12,674 nt of DNA, taken from DATFLK01 sp035267815 (GTDB taxonomy: Bacteria > Pseudomonadota > Zetaproteobacteria > Mariprofundales > Mariprofundaceae). Numbering within the stretch: position 1 is the stretch's first letter; each line of letters starts with the position of its first letter. The notes beneath the pieces were generated by a model. The model had not been told where the DNA came from and did no database searches. It was given only the letters and a program-made list of their open reading frames with translations. The stretch is taken from positions 1 through 12,674 of the forward strand of contig DATFLK010000146.1 in NCBI GenBank assembly GCA_035267815.1, in the 5' to 3' direction. Shown here piece by piece: positions 1 to 6,980 of this stretch. Made by a program: the position numbers and the translations under genes.

Positions 1-824
1 TCATTCACACCCGCCAGCATCACGTATTCGAGTGTAATATGGCGCTGTCTGCCCAATGGATAGTCATCCAGGCATCGACGCAGCTGTTCGAGCGGATACT
101 TTCGGTTGATCGGTACGAGCACATCGCGCAGGTCATTGCTCGCAGCATGCAGGGAGATAGCCAGATTCACGGGAAAAGCATGGCCCAGCCGTTCAACGGC
201 AGGCACGAGCCCGGAGGTCGATACAGTAATGCGCCGTCGCGATAAGCCCAGCCCTTCCTGTGCATCAAGCAGGATAGAAAGGCTTTGATGCACGCCTCGC
301 TCATTGGCCATCGGTTCGCCCATTCCCATATAGACGATATGCGTTACTTGGTCACATATATCTTCGGAGGGCGGATCGTTATGCAGATCCTGCTTGACCA
401 TCAGCACCTGCGCCACGATCTCAGCGGCTGACAGGTTCCCTTCAAATCGCTGTGTCCCGGTATGACAGAACGGACAATCCAGCACGCATCCCGACTGGGA
501 GGAGACACAGACCGTCCCGCGTCTGTTTTCGGGAATAAAAACGGTCTCAATGGTCTTGCCCAAGGGGAGGCGGAAGAGATATTTACGCGTACCGTCAGAC
601 GAGCACTGCTTTTCGACAAGTGCCAGTGTCTGACAATCAATCTGCGATAGGAGATTGCCACGAAGTTCGACTGGAAGATTGCGCATTCTGTCCGGGTCCA
701 GCACCCCCTTGTTGCGCCATGCTAGGACCTGTCCGGCCCGATAGGCTGGTTCATTCCGGGCGTGCATCCATTGCTGTAGTTCATCCAGGCGCATGGCCGC
801 CAGTTGAGGCCTCTGTTTCTGCAT
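1..824 (-). CDS. rlmN: 23S rRNA (adenine2503-C2)-methyltransferase RlmN, 3' end beyond the window
   Basis: Radical-SAM enzyme that methylates C2 of A2503 in 23S rRNA; the E. coli homologue also modifies A37 of some tRNAs. The visible 274 codons run without a stop to the left edge. Seen directly: the [4Fe-4S] motif CVLDCPFC with cysteines at residues 113, 117 and 120, the preceding TVCVSSQ, the HTGTQ that follows, GMGEP at 167-171 (SAM binding), STSG at 202-205 and SLHA at 224-227. These follow the RlmN order and spacing. The C-terminal methyl-carrying cysteine known from E. coli RlmN lies outside the window. The start at ATG 824 has no clear Shine-Dalgarno; a second in-frame ATG at 794 would still leave a normal N-terminus (MRLDELQQW). 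The 82 bp before the divergent ATP-grasp gene contain a short direct repeat, TGTAAAGGG, at 834 and 849. Cfr is a less likely alternative. Confidence 0.95.
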   Translation of the reverse strand, partial: MQKQRPQLAAMRLDELQQWMHARNEPAYRAGQVLAWRNKGVLDPDRMRNLPVELRGNLLSQIDCQTLALVEKQCSSDGTRKYLFRLPLGKTIETVFIPENRRGTVCVSSQSGCVLDCPFCHTGTQRFEGNLSAAEIVAQVLMVKQDLHNDPPSEDICDQVTHIVYMGMGEPMANERGVHQSLSILLDAQEGLGLSRRRITVSTSGLVPAVERLGHAFPVNLAISLHAASNDLRDVLVPINRKYPLEQLRRCLDDYPLGRQRHITLEYVMLAGVN

Positions 825-906
825 GCGCGGTAGTGTAAAGGGGACGGATGTAAAGGGATAGCCTTATACAGGTGTCCTTGTCCTGCTGTCACGATAGGAT
901 GCGTTC

Positions 907-1971
907 ATGAAGCTCGCTGACCATTCGAGAAAAATCACCCTCCCGCGTAAAGCGTTTGACACGATGCTGCGTTTTGCGCGCCTGATGCATCGGCTTGAAT
1001 CGACGCCAGCCTATGCAGAAGCCCTGCATGCAAGCCTGCCGACAGCAGCCCGATATAATCCGGGTCTTCCCAGCGTATTGATGGGATACGACTTCCACCT
1101 CACGCCCGAAGGCCCCAAGCTGATCGAAATCAATAACAATGCAGGCGGCCTTTATGTCGGTGATGGCATCTGGTTGCCACAGCCGCCAATTCCGGAACTC
1201 ACGGACGGGATAAAAGTCAGTCTGAATGGCATGTTTCCATCCGGATGGCGAAAAATTGCCATCATGGATGAGCATGTGCAGCAGCAATATATGTATACGG
1301 AGATGCTGGCCTACGCCGAAGTTATGGGTCAATACGGGAGAACGGTGCATGTCGTGAACCCCGAGCAACTCGTCGAAAGGAATGACGGTCTCTATATCGG
1401 CACCGATAGAATCGATGCCATCTATAACAGACATACCGATTTCTATCTCGAAACCCCTGAAGTGGCACACATACGTCGCGCCTACCTTTCTGGGCGCGTG
1501 GCGTTGACTCCGCACCCCCGCAGTTACGCCTTGCTGGGCGACAAGGGACGTATGGTCGACTGGTGGCACGAAGGGCTGCTGGAACAGGTTCTGTCATCAG
1601 AGGAGATCGCATTTGTTCGCACCGTCGTGCCGGAGATACACAGGCTCGACGAAATGGATAGGGAGACCGTCTGGGCCGAGCGTAAGCAGTGGGTGTTCAA
1701 GCCGGCAGCAAGACATGGAGGAAAAGGGGTATTGCTGGGGAGCAGCCTTGGACGGCGGCGCTTCTCCGAGATGTCACCCTCCGAAATAGTGGTACAGCGC
1801 TACGTGCCGCCAGGCAAGATGCGATTCGATGATCATGATTTTAAAGTGGACCTACGGCTCTATATGCATGCGGAGGATCTGATTGGGGTGGCAGGACGAA
1901 TCTGGCGTGGACAGGTGACCAATTTCCGTGCCCCCGGCAGCGGGTTCGTTCCTCTGGATATTGGTACCTGA
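907..1971 (+). CDS. ATP-grasp family protein, glutathionylspermidine-synthase-like, substrate unknown
   Basis: A 354-residue cytosolic protein without signal peptide or membrane segments. Motifs in order: VLMGYDFHLTP then KLIEINNNAGG (57-81), resembling the R-x-D and LEIN core of circularly permuted ATP-grasp enzymes such as glutathionylspermidine synthase; WVFKPAARHGGKGVLLG (262-278), a lysine plus glycine-rich loop expected to hold ATP; VVQRYVPPG (295-303); and FKVDLRLYM with GRIWRGQVTNF (312-340), acidic and asparagine residues suited to Mg-ATP binding. The family ligates a carboxylate to an amine or thiol through an acyl phosphate. The ligation partners here cannot be read from sequence. 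The start is ATG 907, with AGGA at 896-899 as ribosome binding site 7 nt upstream; the earlier ATG at 899 meets a stop after three codons. The gene is divergent from rlmN and convergent, 24 bp away, with the pseudokinase-HDOD gene. No polyamine or peptide-synthesis gene is nearby, so the glutathionylspermidine link is by fold only. Confidence 0.75.
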   Translation: MKLADHSRKITLPRKAFDTMLRFARLMHRLESTPAYAEALHASLPTAARYNPGLPSVLMGYDFHLTPEGPKLIEINNNAGGLYVGDGIWLPQPPIPELTDGIKVSLNGMFPSGWRKIAIMDEHVQQQYMYTEMLAYAEVMGQYGRTVHVVNPEQLVERNDGLYIGTDRIDAIYNRHTDFYLETPEVAHIRRAYLSGRVALTPHPRSYALLGDKGRMVDWWHEGLLEQVLSSEEIAFVRTVVPEIHRLDEMDRETVWAERKQWVFKPAARHGGKGVLLGSSLGRRRFSEMSPSEIVVQRYVPPGKMRFDDHDFKVDLRLYMHAEDLIGVAGRIWRGQVTNFRAPGSGFVPLDIGT

Positions 1972-1995
1972 GGTCATACAGGCCGACGCAAGCGC

Positions 1996-4002
1996 CTACA
2001 CCTGCTCGGTGGATGAATCCGGGTACAGGAGTGGGAACATCGGCTGAATTCTTTTGAGCTCCTGTTGCATCTCGGAATAGGGTCGAACTTCAGCCAGCGA
2101 AAAATGCATCGGATACCTGAGCAGTTCCTCTGTACCCTCTACATGGGTTCGTTGTTCCTCCGCCCAGACGCCGCCCATCTTTTCCCCGCCCATCATGCTC
2201 TGCAGCACAAGATGAGCCATGTGCACAATCATGATCTGGTCACGCACATCCACAGGCCAAGTATCCTGCTCATGCCAACAGGGATGGTGATGGAAATAGA
2301 TCATGCGATGTACGCGCGGTGGAAGACGCCAATGCAGTGCCAACATCATGCCTGCGTCGATATGGGTATACCCCAGAATATCCCATTCGGCCTTCAATGC
2401 AGAGTCGCCACTGGCGATGGATTCCTGAATTTTCCGGAGCGTATCAGCACCCTCGATACGCAAGATGATAAGTTTCCCGATATCGTGCAGAAGCCCGTAC
2501 AGACTGGCAGTGTGCTGATCGACGCTTTTCGAACGGGATGCCAGAATACGTGCAAAAGCTGCGATCGTCTGACTGTGGAACCATATTCGCAACATATCCG
2601 GATTCGAATCGACCTCGTTTCCACCCAGTGCAGGCATCATATTCTGTAGCAGAAGGTTGCGAGTCGGTTCCATGCCGATCCTTGTGATGGCCTGAGAGAC
2701 ATCGCTGATCGGTTTGCCGCTGCTGGGAAGGTAGGCGGCTGAATTGGCTAGGCGCAAGACATGCGCTACGAGCACGGGATCATGACCGATGATACGAGCC
2801 ACATCATGCGGCGAAGAGAGGGGGTCATCGAACAGGTCTTGCACCCGATGCCATGCCTCGGGTAACGGCGGCACCTTGTTGATGGATTCTCGCAGACGCG
2901 TGAGGACATGGGCCTCAAGCGGCGGTGGAGAGCATAGATCGAGCGGCACGCCTCCCGTCGCGTTATCGGAGGCGACCTTGAAGACCCAAAGCAGGGAGTG
3001 GGGTGGTATACCTGCGGCATCAAGCGCCTGTTCCTCATCATCATGATGAGCCGCCCTGCGCTGCTCAATCTCCTGCAATGGCGGGATATGCGAGTAGTGG
3101 GGTACTCCTTCATCGTCGGCCGGTGCGTCGGGGCGCCCCGGCTCACCCAAGGGGGAAAACATATCTAGAATTATGGGAATATCATCAGCGCGTTGATCCA
3201 GATCGGGGTGTAGCAGGGCGACAATGGCCTCACTCAGACACTCCGGGATGCCTGGGTTCATCTGCTGAGGAGGCTTGATCTCGTTCAGAGGATGCTCTAT
3301 CCAGCTTCCGGAAGCGTTGAATATATCATCCGCATCATGCTCGCCGGCAAAAGGCCAATGCCCTGTCGCTATCCGATAAAGTATGAGACCAAAAGCATAG
3401 AGATCGTTTCTCAACAGGTCGGGATGTGAAAGGCCTTCCGGTATCTCGATATCATTGGCACTCCCCAGCATAAAATCAGTCAGCTGAATATTGCCATTAT
3501 CGCACAGGAAGACATTGGAGGTCTTCAGGTTGCAGTGCGGTCGCCCTTTGGTATGGAGCGCCTGTAATCCGTTCAGGATACCTTGCGCGAGATAATGGAC
3601 CTCGGACCACCCGGGAACCTCATAGTACGTCAGGTACTGCTGCAGCGTGCATCCGTGAAGAAACGTCGTGATCAGCGCAGCTACATGATCGTTCTCGTAG
3701 AAATCGAGAAATGCAGCAACATTGGGATGTGAAAACTGTTTCAGTTCGGAAACACTGTTTCGAATCGTTTCCATGAATGCGGTATCATCCATGACATGTT
3801 GGTGAAGCAGCTTGATGGCTACTTCATGGTCCGAATTGTCCAGGCTGCGGTAGAGTGTGCCCGTGTACCCCTGTCCTATACGTTCCTGGAGGGTATAGGA
3901 TCCAAATTCAGAGAGCGCGTTGGCACCGGCGAACACCATGCCGCAACAATGACAGAACGCTTGGGAATCGGTACAGGAGGCATCACATCTGGGGCACTGC
4001 AT
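1996..4002 (-). CDS. Zinc ribbon - pseudokinase - HDOD regulatory protein
   Basis: A 668-residue soluble multidomain protein. Residues 3-20 form a zinc ribbon (CPRC...CHCC, cysteines 3, 6, 17, 20). Residues about 36-285 have a Ser/Thr-kinase-like fold: glycine loop GQGYTG (43-48), VAIK lysine 64, HPN at 92-94, catalytic loop HCNLKTSN (156-163), DFM (176-178) and NDLYAFG (199-205). The HRD aspartate is asparagine 158, DFG is DFM, and only 24 residues separate D176 from D200 with no APE motif, so catalysis is doubtful. A charged linker (about 286-365) leads to an HDOD domain (about 373-572) with LLHDIGK (H506, D507). HDOD domains are known in bacterial signalling and output control. The ATG start at 4002 gives the usual zinc-ribbon beginning MQCPRC but has no clear ribosome site. 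A TTG at 4041, preceded by TAGGG and 3 bp after the PHP gene stop, would add 13 residues. Either way it follows the PHP gene closely and is probably cotranscribed with it. Partners are unknown. Confidence 0.88.
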   Translation of the reverse strand: MQCPRCDASCTDSQAFCHCCGMVFAGANALSEFGSYTLQERIGQGYTGTLYRSLDNSDHEVAIKLLHQHVMDDTAFMETIRNSVSELKQFSHPNVAAFLDFYENDHVAALITTFLHGCTLQQYLTYYEVPGWSEVHYLAQGILNGLQALHTKGRPHCNLKTSNVFLCDNGNIQLTDFMLGSANDIEIPEGLSHPDLLRNDLYAFGLILYRIATGHWPFAGEHDADDIFNASGSWIEHPLNEIKPPQQMNPGIPECLSEAIVALLHPDLDQRADDIPIILDMFSPLGEPGRPDAPADDEGVPHYSHIPPLQEIEQRRAAHHDDEEQALDAAGIPPHSLLWVFKVASDNATGGVPLDLCSPPPLEAHVLTRLRESINKVPPLPEAWHRVQDLFDDPLSSPHDVARIIGHDPVLVAHVLRLANSAAYLPSSGKPISDVSQAITRIGMEPTRNLLLQNMMPALGGNEVDSNPDMLRIWFHSQTIAAFARILASRSKSVDQHTASLYGLLHDIGKLIILRIEGADTLRKIQESIASGDSALKAEWDILGYTHIDAGMMLALHWRLPPRVHRMIYFHHHPCWHEQDTWPVDVRDQIMIVHMAHLVLQSMMGGEKMGGVWAEEQRTHVEGTEELLRYPMHFSLAEVRPYSEMQQELKRIQPMFPLLYPDSSTEQV

Positions 4003-4044
4003 GTACCGATTGTTGTTCACGGTGTGGTCAAGATCAAGCAAACC

Positions 4045-5505
4045 CTACTTTTGAATGATTTGTGCATTCCGGGCGCGAAAGAGAAAAAGCCGGGAAAGAA
4101 AAAAGGTCCCCCCGTACTCCCTTGTTTGTATCCCCCGGGAAATGAAATGGGCGGCAAACAGCGGCAACAGAGAGAGAAAAAAACCTTCCATATATGTTTT
4201 CCCGGCAAACTGGTTTACTTCGCGATACGGGAACCACATATAAAACTGGATACAGCAGACGACAAGGCTGGATAAACCGATGAAATAGAGACTCGATGCC
4301 AACATGGCCTTTGCCGGATTAACCTGCCGCGACCGGCACCATTTGATTACCAGTAAGGCGATCAATCCCCATAACCACCATGCGAACAGCCGCATGGGAT
4401 TCAACTCCTGAGCATAACGGTAGGTCTGAAGAACTGGCGAAAAGATCGCCTGCACAGGGGTTACTAAGCCGCGATGATAGGCGGTAACGGGGATAATATT
4501 GTCTCGCCCATGATGCCGTAGGCTGTCGACGACCGCAGCCCCTGAAGCCCCCTTATCACCCACATTCCGGAATACAGTCCACTCCTGGATCAACGAACTC
4601 CAGCCATGCCAGTCGGAATCGGCCAGTAGGGCGATGCCATACCGCTTCTGTGCTTCTATTAATGTGCGTTTCATGGCAGGGCTGGGAGAGATATGACCAC
4701 CGTTATCAATCTCAAAACCATCGACTCCCATATCGACAAGCCTTTGAACATCCTTAGGCTGAAGATGGATCGACATGGCGAAAACCGCGCCATGATGTAA
4801 GCGATGAATCTGATCAATAAACGCTTCTACCTGCTGTTGTGTATGCACCAAAGGACGCTTGTACTCCTCGGGGTGAATGCCCAATGCCAACAGATAGGTT
4901 CCATCATCGGCGCCGATCTCGATGCCGGGAATAATCCCAACATTTTTCTTCTCAATATTATAATAGGGAGGGGTCTCATGCTCAGTAAACCCGATTACCT
5001 GGTCGCCTATGATTTTATGTTGTCCAAGGCTCTGCAGCGGGGTCACCAGACCATCATGAGAAAAGAGGGTATGGGAATGTAGATCACCAATAATATCGGA
5101 TTTTGATGTATCATCATGCAGATACCATGTGGGTAGCGGAACCAGAAGCACAAAAACGACATAAAAGACAAACACAAGGGATGCCTCTGTACCCAGTAAT
5201 AATGCTCGACCATAATGCATAAAGCGGGGATATGTTCGCTTTTTGACGGCATCCCGTACCGTTGCAATGAGCAGAGGTGTTAAAAAACACCAGCACAAAA
5301 AGGATATGGCGGCTACCCGCACATCAGGGGCCCCCGCATTAATATGGGCAAGTGCCGTGACAGGCTCAATCAGAGCTCCCCATGCGGGATAGGAAAGCGA
5401 TAGACCGGCCACATGATCTCCCGTGCGGGCATCGAAGGGTGCTTCGGAAAGATAATTGGATGACAGACTCACCAAGCTGAGAAAGAGCAACCAGCACAGG
5501 GTCAT
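4045..5505 (-). CDS. Membrane protein with central PHP metallohydrolase domain, probably periplasmic
   Basis: 486 residues. Hydrophobic segments near 3-18, 64-83 and 103-124 precede a PHP-type metal-dependent phosphoesterase domain (about 138-345); segments near 372-388, 400-422 and 440-456 follow. PHP motifs seen: GDLHSHTLFSHDG (140-152), FTEHE (173-177), PGIEI (193-197), IHLQP (246-250) and DSDWHG (296-301), which supply the usual histidine/acid metal ligands. Basic loops (RDAVKKR, 84-90; KWCRSRQ, 388-394; the C-terminal tail) fit the cytoplasm by the positive-inside rule, which would put the PHP domain in the periplasm. The CehA/McbA branch of the superfamily is the nearest I recognise; the substrate is unknown. 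ATG 5505 has no Shine-Dalgarno. The frame stays open upstream to a stop at 5584-5586 and contains a basic stretch (LLRRLFRLL) just before this ATG, so a rare CTG (5571) or ATT (5565) start is possible. Base composition is lower in G+C than clpA. The pseudokinase-HDOD gene follows directly. Confidence 0.85.
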   Translation of the reverse strand: MTLCWLLFLSLVSLSSNYLSEAPFDARTGDHVAGLSLSYPAWGALIEPVTALAHINAGAPDVRVAAISFLCWCFLTPLLIATVRDAVKKRTYPRFMHYGRALLLGTEASLVFVFYVVFVLLVPLPTWYLHDDTSKSDIIGDLHSHTLFSHDGLVTPLQSLGQHKIIGDQVIGFTEHETPPYYNIEKKNVGIIPGIEIGADDGTYLLALGIHPEEYKRPLVHTQQQVEAFIDQIHRLHHGAVFAMSIHLQPKDVQRLVDMGVDGFEIDNGGHISPSPAMKRTLIEAQKRYGIALLADSDWHGWSSLIQEWTVFRNVGDKGASGAAVVDSLRHHGRDNIIPVTAYHRGLVTPVQAIFSPVLQTYRYAQELNPMRLFAWWLWGLIALLVIKWCRSRQVNPAKAMLASSLYFIGLSSLVVCCIQFYMWFPYREVNQFAGKTYMEGFFLSLLPLFAAHFISRGIQTREYGGTFFLSRLFLFRARNAQIIQK

Positions 5506-5577
5506 GGTGTACCAAGGGTGGCCCGACAGAAGGCGAAAGAGTCTTCTTAACAGCGAATCAGAAATATTCAGCTCTCT

Positions 5578-5623
5578 TTCCGGTCATTCCATTCCGGTAA
5601 ATGTCATGGCCTTTTGGACCGGA
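5578..5623. repeat. TTCCGGT direct repeat with inverted ACCGGA copy
   Basis: TTCCGGT occurs at 5578-5584 and 5592-5598 (period 14), and ACCGGA at 5618-5623 is the inverse of TCCGGT at 5593-5598, with 19 nt between the arms. The repeats lie in the divergent promoter region and could be an operator, but the units are short enough to be chance. Confidence 0.3.
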
Positions 5624-5650
5624 TAAGGATGAACTTCGAATCATCGGCGT

Positions 5651-5677
5651 ATTATCGACACACCAACCTTAAATCAA
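5651..5677 (-). promoter_or_regulatory. Candidate minus-strand promoter for the PHP/pseudokinase genes
   Basis: Read on the minus strand, TTGATT (5677-5672) and GATAAT (5656-5651) resemble -35 and -10 hexamers, but the spacer of 15 bp is short. This is the best candidate seen upstream of the PHP gene. The -10 overlaps the near-match DnaA box. Confidence 0.3.
5652..5660 (+). promoter_or_regulatory. DnaA-like box with one mismatch
   Basis: TTATCGACA differs from the DnaA consensus TTATCCACA at one base. On its own it is weak, but it lies 45 bp from a perfect copy in the same intergenic region. Confidence 0.35.
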
Positions 5678-5705
5678 CCTGAAACGCACATAGCCTCAAA
5701 GAATT

Positions 5706-5714
5706 TGTGGATAA
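5706..5714 (-). promoter_or_regulatory. Perfect DnaA box TTATCCACA
   Basis: The plus strand reads TGTGGATAA, so the minus strand carries the exact high-affinity DnaA consensus. It lies in AT-rich DNA, 18 bp upstream of the TATAAT, where bound DnaA could affect transcription of lptF or of the PHP gene. Binding is not shown. Confidence 0.5.
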
Positions 5715-5732
5715 ATCACTTAAGTAGCACGA

Positions 5733-5738
5733 TATAAT
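5733..5738 (+). promoter_or_regulatory. Candidate -10 element (TATAAT) for lptF
   Basis: An exact sigma-70 -10 hexamer about 75 bp upstream of the lptF start. No good -35 stands 15-19 bp upstream (17-bp position GATAAA), and the nearest TTGTGG is 22 bp away and overlaps the DnaA box. This fits an activator-dependent or weak promoter, or chance in AT-rich DNA. Confidence 0.4.
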
Positions 5739-5813
5739 AAGTTTAAATAGAATTACCCTACATATAAGATACACAGATTGCCTAACCCACGGTGTCACTC
5801 TAGCTTCGGGGGC

Positions 5814-6980
5814 ATGATTTTGGATCGTTATATCCTGCGGCTATGGCTGGTCCCTTTCGCCGGTGGGCTGGGGATCTTCACCAGTCTTCTGATGCTTCTT
5901 CAGACTTTGAAACTGATGAAACTGATCACTGATACAGGAGCGATCTGGGGGCTGCTTGGCAAGCTCGTTCTGTTCGGTCTTCCGTACTCGACACTGATTA
6001 CCGTTCCCACAGCCTTCTTTCTCTCGATGCAGAGCGTTATATCCAGTCTGCAGCAGAGCAGCGAGATGGATGCCATGCGCTCGGCCGGCCTCTCCTATCT
6101 GCGCGTCTTCCGAGTCATGATTGCCGTGGCGATCCTTCTCTATATTGGGCTCACATTCATGTCCATGTACTGGATTCCCAAAGGACAGCTAGCATTCAAC
6201 ACCCTGATTCGCGAGGTTTATAACCTCAAAGGTCCGCCAAGCTTTACCCCGGGCTACTTCTCCAGCGACATGGACCATTTCACTTTTTACGTTAATGGTG
6301 TGGATGATAACGGCTTATACCATGGCCTGATCGTGGAGGATAAAACATCGGGCCCATCGACCTACTATCTTTCGGAAACGGCCAAACTGACGATCGAAAT
6401 GGGCGCCATTCATCTGCACATGCACAACGGCAGCCGGCTGCAGGGGGAAGGAGAGAACCAGCGCGTACTCACCTTTAAGGATTACGAAGCGATTCTGCCA
6501 CTGGACCGAATGGGCGGAGCTGGCACGCTCCGTTCCAAGGACTACGTTACCTTAATGACACCATCCGAGCTCTGGCGACAAGTCCAACACCATCCAAGTC
6601 CTCAAGCATCCGCAGAATGGGCATGGCGACTGGTACTGCCAATCACGCCGATAGTACTCTGTATGTTTGCTCTGCCGCTATCTCTGTCACCAAAACGCTC
6701 CGGAAGAGCAGGCTCGTTTCTTCTCGGTATTACCTTGCTGGTTGTGCTTTACAACATGTTGTTGGTGTTTCACCAGCAAACCGGCATGGGTACATTACCA
6801 TCCTGGTCATTATGGGCAGGGCAGGGCGCGTTCCTGATCGGCGGCATCGAAACCTGGCGCAGGGCCGAAAAGGGCACCTTGCCGAACTGGCTGGCCCAGA
6901 GTGGTGAACTCTTTTATTTCGCCCATCAACGGATCACTTACTGGATGGGACACCGGGCAGGGAGAAGTGCTAAATCCTGA
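5814..6980 (+). CDS. lptF: LPS export ABC transporter permease, LptF/LptG (YjgP/YjgQ) family
   Basis: Inner-membrane half of the LptB2FGC machine that extracts lipopolysaccharide and feeds it to the periplasmic bridge. 388 residues. Helices near 11-35, 50-78 and 98-122, a large periplasmic jellyroll-type segment (about 123-270), then helices near 272-292, 299-318 and 327-346: the 3 + periplasmic domain + 3 pattern of the family. The N-terminus ILDRYILRLWLVPF, SSEMDAMRSAGLS (82-94) in the coupling region, and the PLSLSPKRSGRAG loop (288-300) are typical and resemble LptF more than LptG. A tail of about 40 residues after the last helix is long for the family. Start ATG 5814 is preceded by CGGGGG; an upstream in-frame TTG at 5778 would add 12 residues with no clear ribosome site. 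No second lptF/lptG gene is next to it, so its partner must lie elsewhere. Its TGA directly abuts the clpA stop on the other strand. Confidence 0.9.
   Translation: MILDRYILRLWLVPFAGGLGIFTSLLMLLQTLKLMKLITDTGAIWGLLGKLVLFGLPYSTLITVPTAFFLSMQSVISSLQQSSEMDAMRSAGLSYLRVFRVMIAVAILLYIGLTFMSMYWIPKGQLAFNTLIREVYNLKGPPSFTPGYFSSDMDHFTFYVNGVDDNGLYHGLIVEDKTSGPSTYYLSETAKLTIEMGAIHLHMHNGSRLQGEGENQRVLTFKDYEAILPLDRMGGAGTLRSKDYVTLMTPSELWRQVQHHPSPQASAEWAWRLVLPITPIVLCMFALPLSLSPKRSGRAGSFLLGITLLVVLYNMLLVFHQQTGMGTLPSWSLWAGQGAFLIGGIETWRRAEKGTLPNWLAQSGELFYFAHQRITYWMGHRAGRSAKS

Larger units (their letters stand above)
5506..5813. other. AT-rich divergent intergenic region between the PHP gene and lptF
   Basis: Just over 300 bp separating two divergent genes. 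The part from about 5683 to 5776 is strongly AT-rich. It holds a perfect DnaA box, a one-mismatch DnaA-like box, a perfect TATAAT on the plus strand, a weak minus-strand promoter candidate and a set of TTCCGGT repeats, each listed separately. No RNA gene or convincing small coding gene is seen. The part next to 5505 may be coding if the PHP gene starts upstream of its ATG. Confidence 0.7.

Noticed and set aside
889..1569. Long minus-strand open frame of 226 codons opposite the ATP-grasp gene
   Set aside because: No recognisable motif, and the plus strand has clear ATP-grasp motifs and a ribosome site. The same applies to long antisense frames opposite clpA (7653-8225, 8373-9146) and opposite the Rossmann-MCP gene (11466-12098).
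1972..1995. Terminator between the convergent ATP-grasp and pseudokinase genes
   Set aside because: Only a 4-bp AGGC/GCCT pairing with a 10-nt loop and no T-tract is seen.
3033..3050. Palindrome TCATCATGATGA
   Set aside because: It lies inside the pseudokinase-HDOD coding region and results from consecutive His and Asp codons (HHDD); no regulatory role is supported.
5629..5682. 17-codon open frame (MNFESSAYYRH...) after GGATAAGG, upstream of lptF
   Set aside because: The ribosome-site spacing to the ATG is almost zero, it lies upstream of the likely lptF -10, and it has no run of regulatory codons typical of a leader peptide.
5506..5813. Chromosome origin of replication
   Set aside because: Only one perfect and one imperfect DnaA box are present, and no origin-linked gene such as dnaA, dnaN or gidA is nearby.
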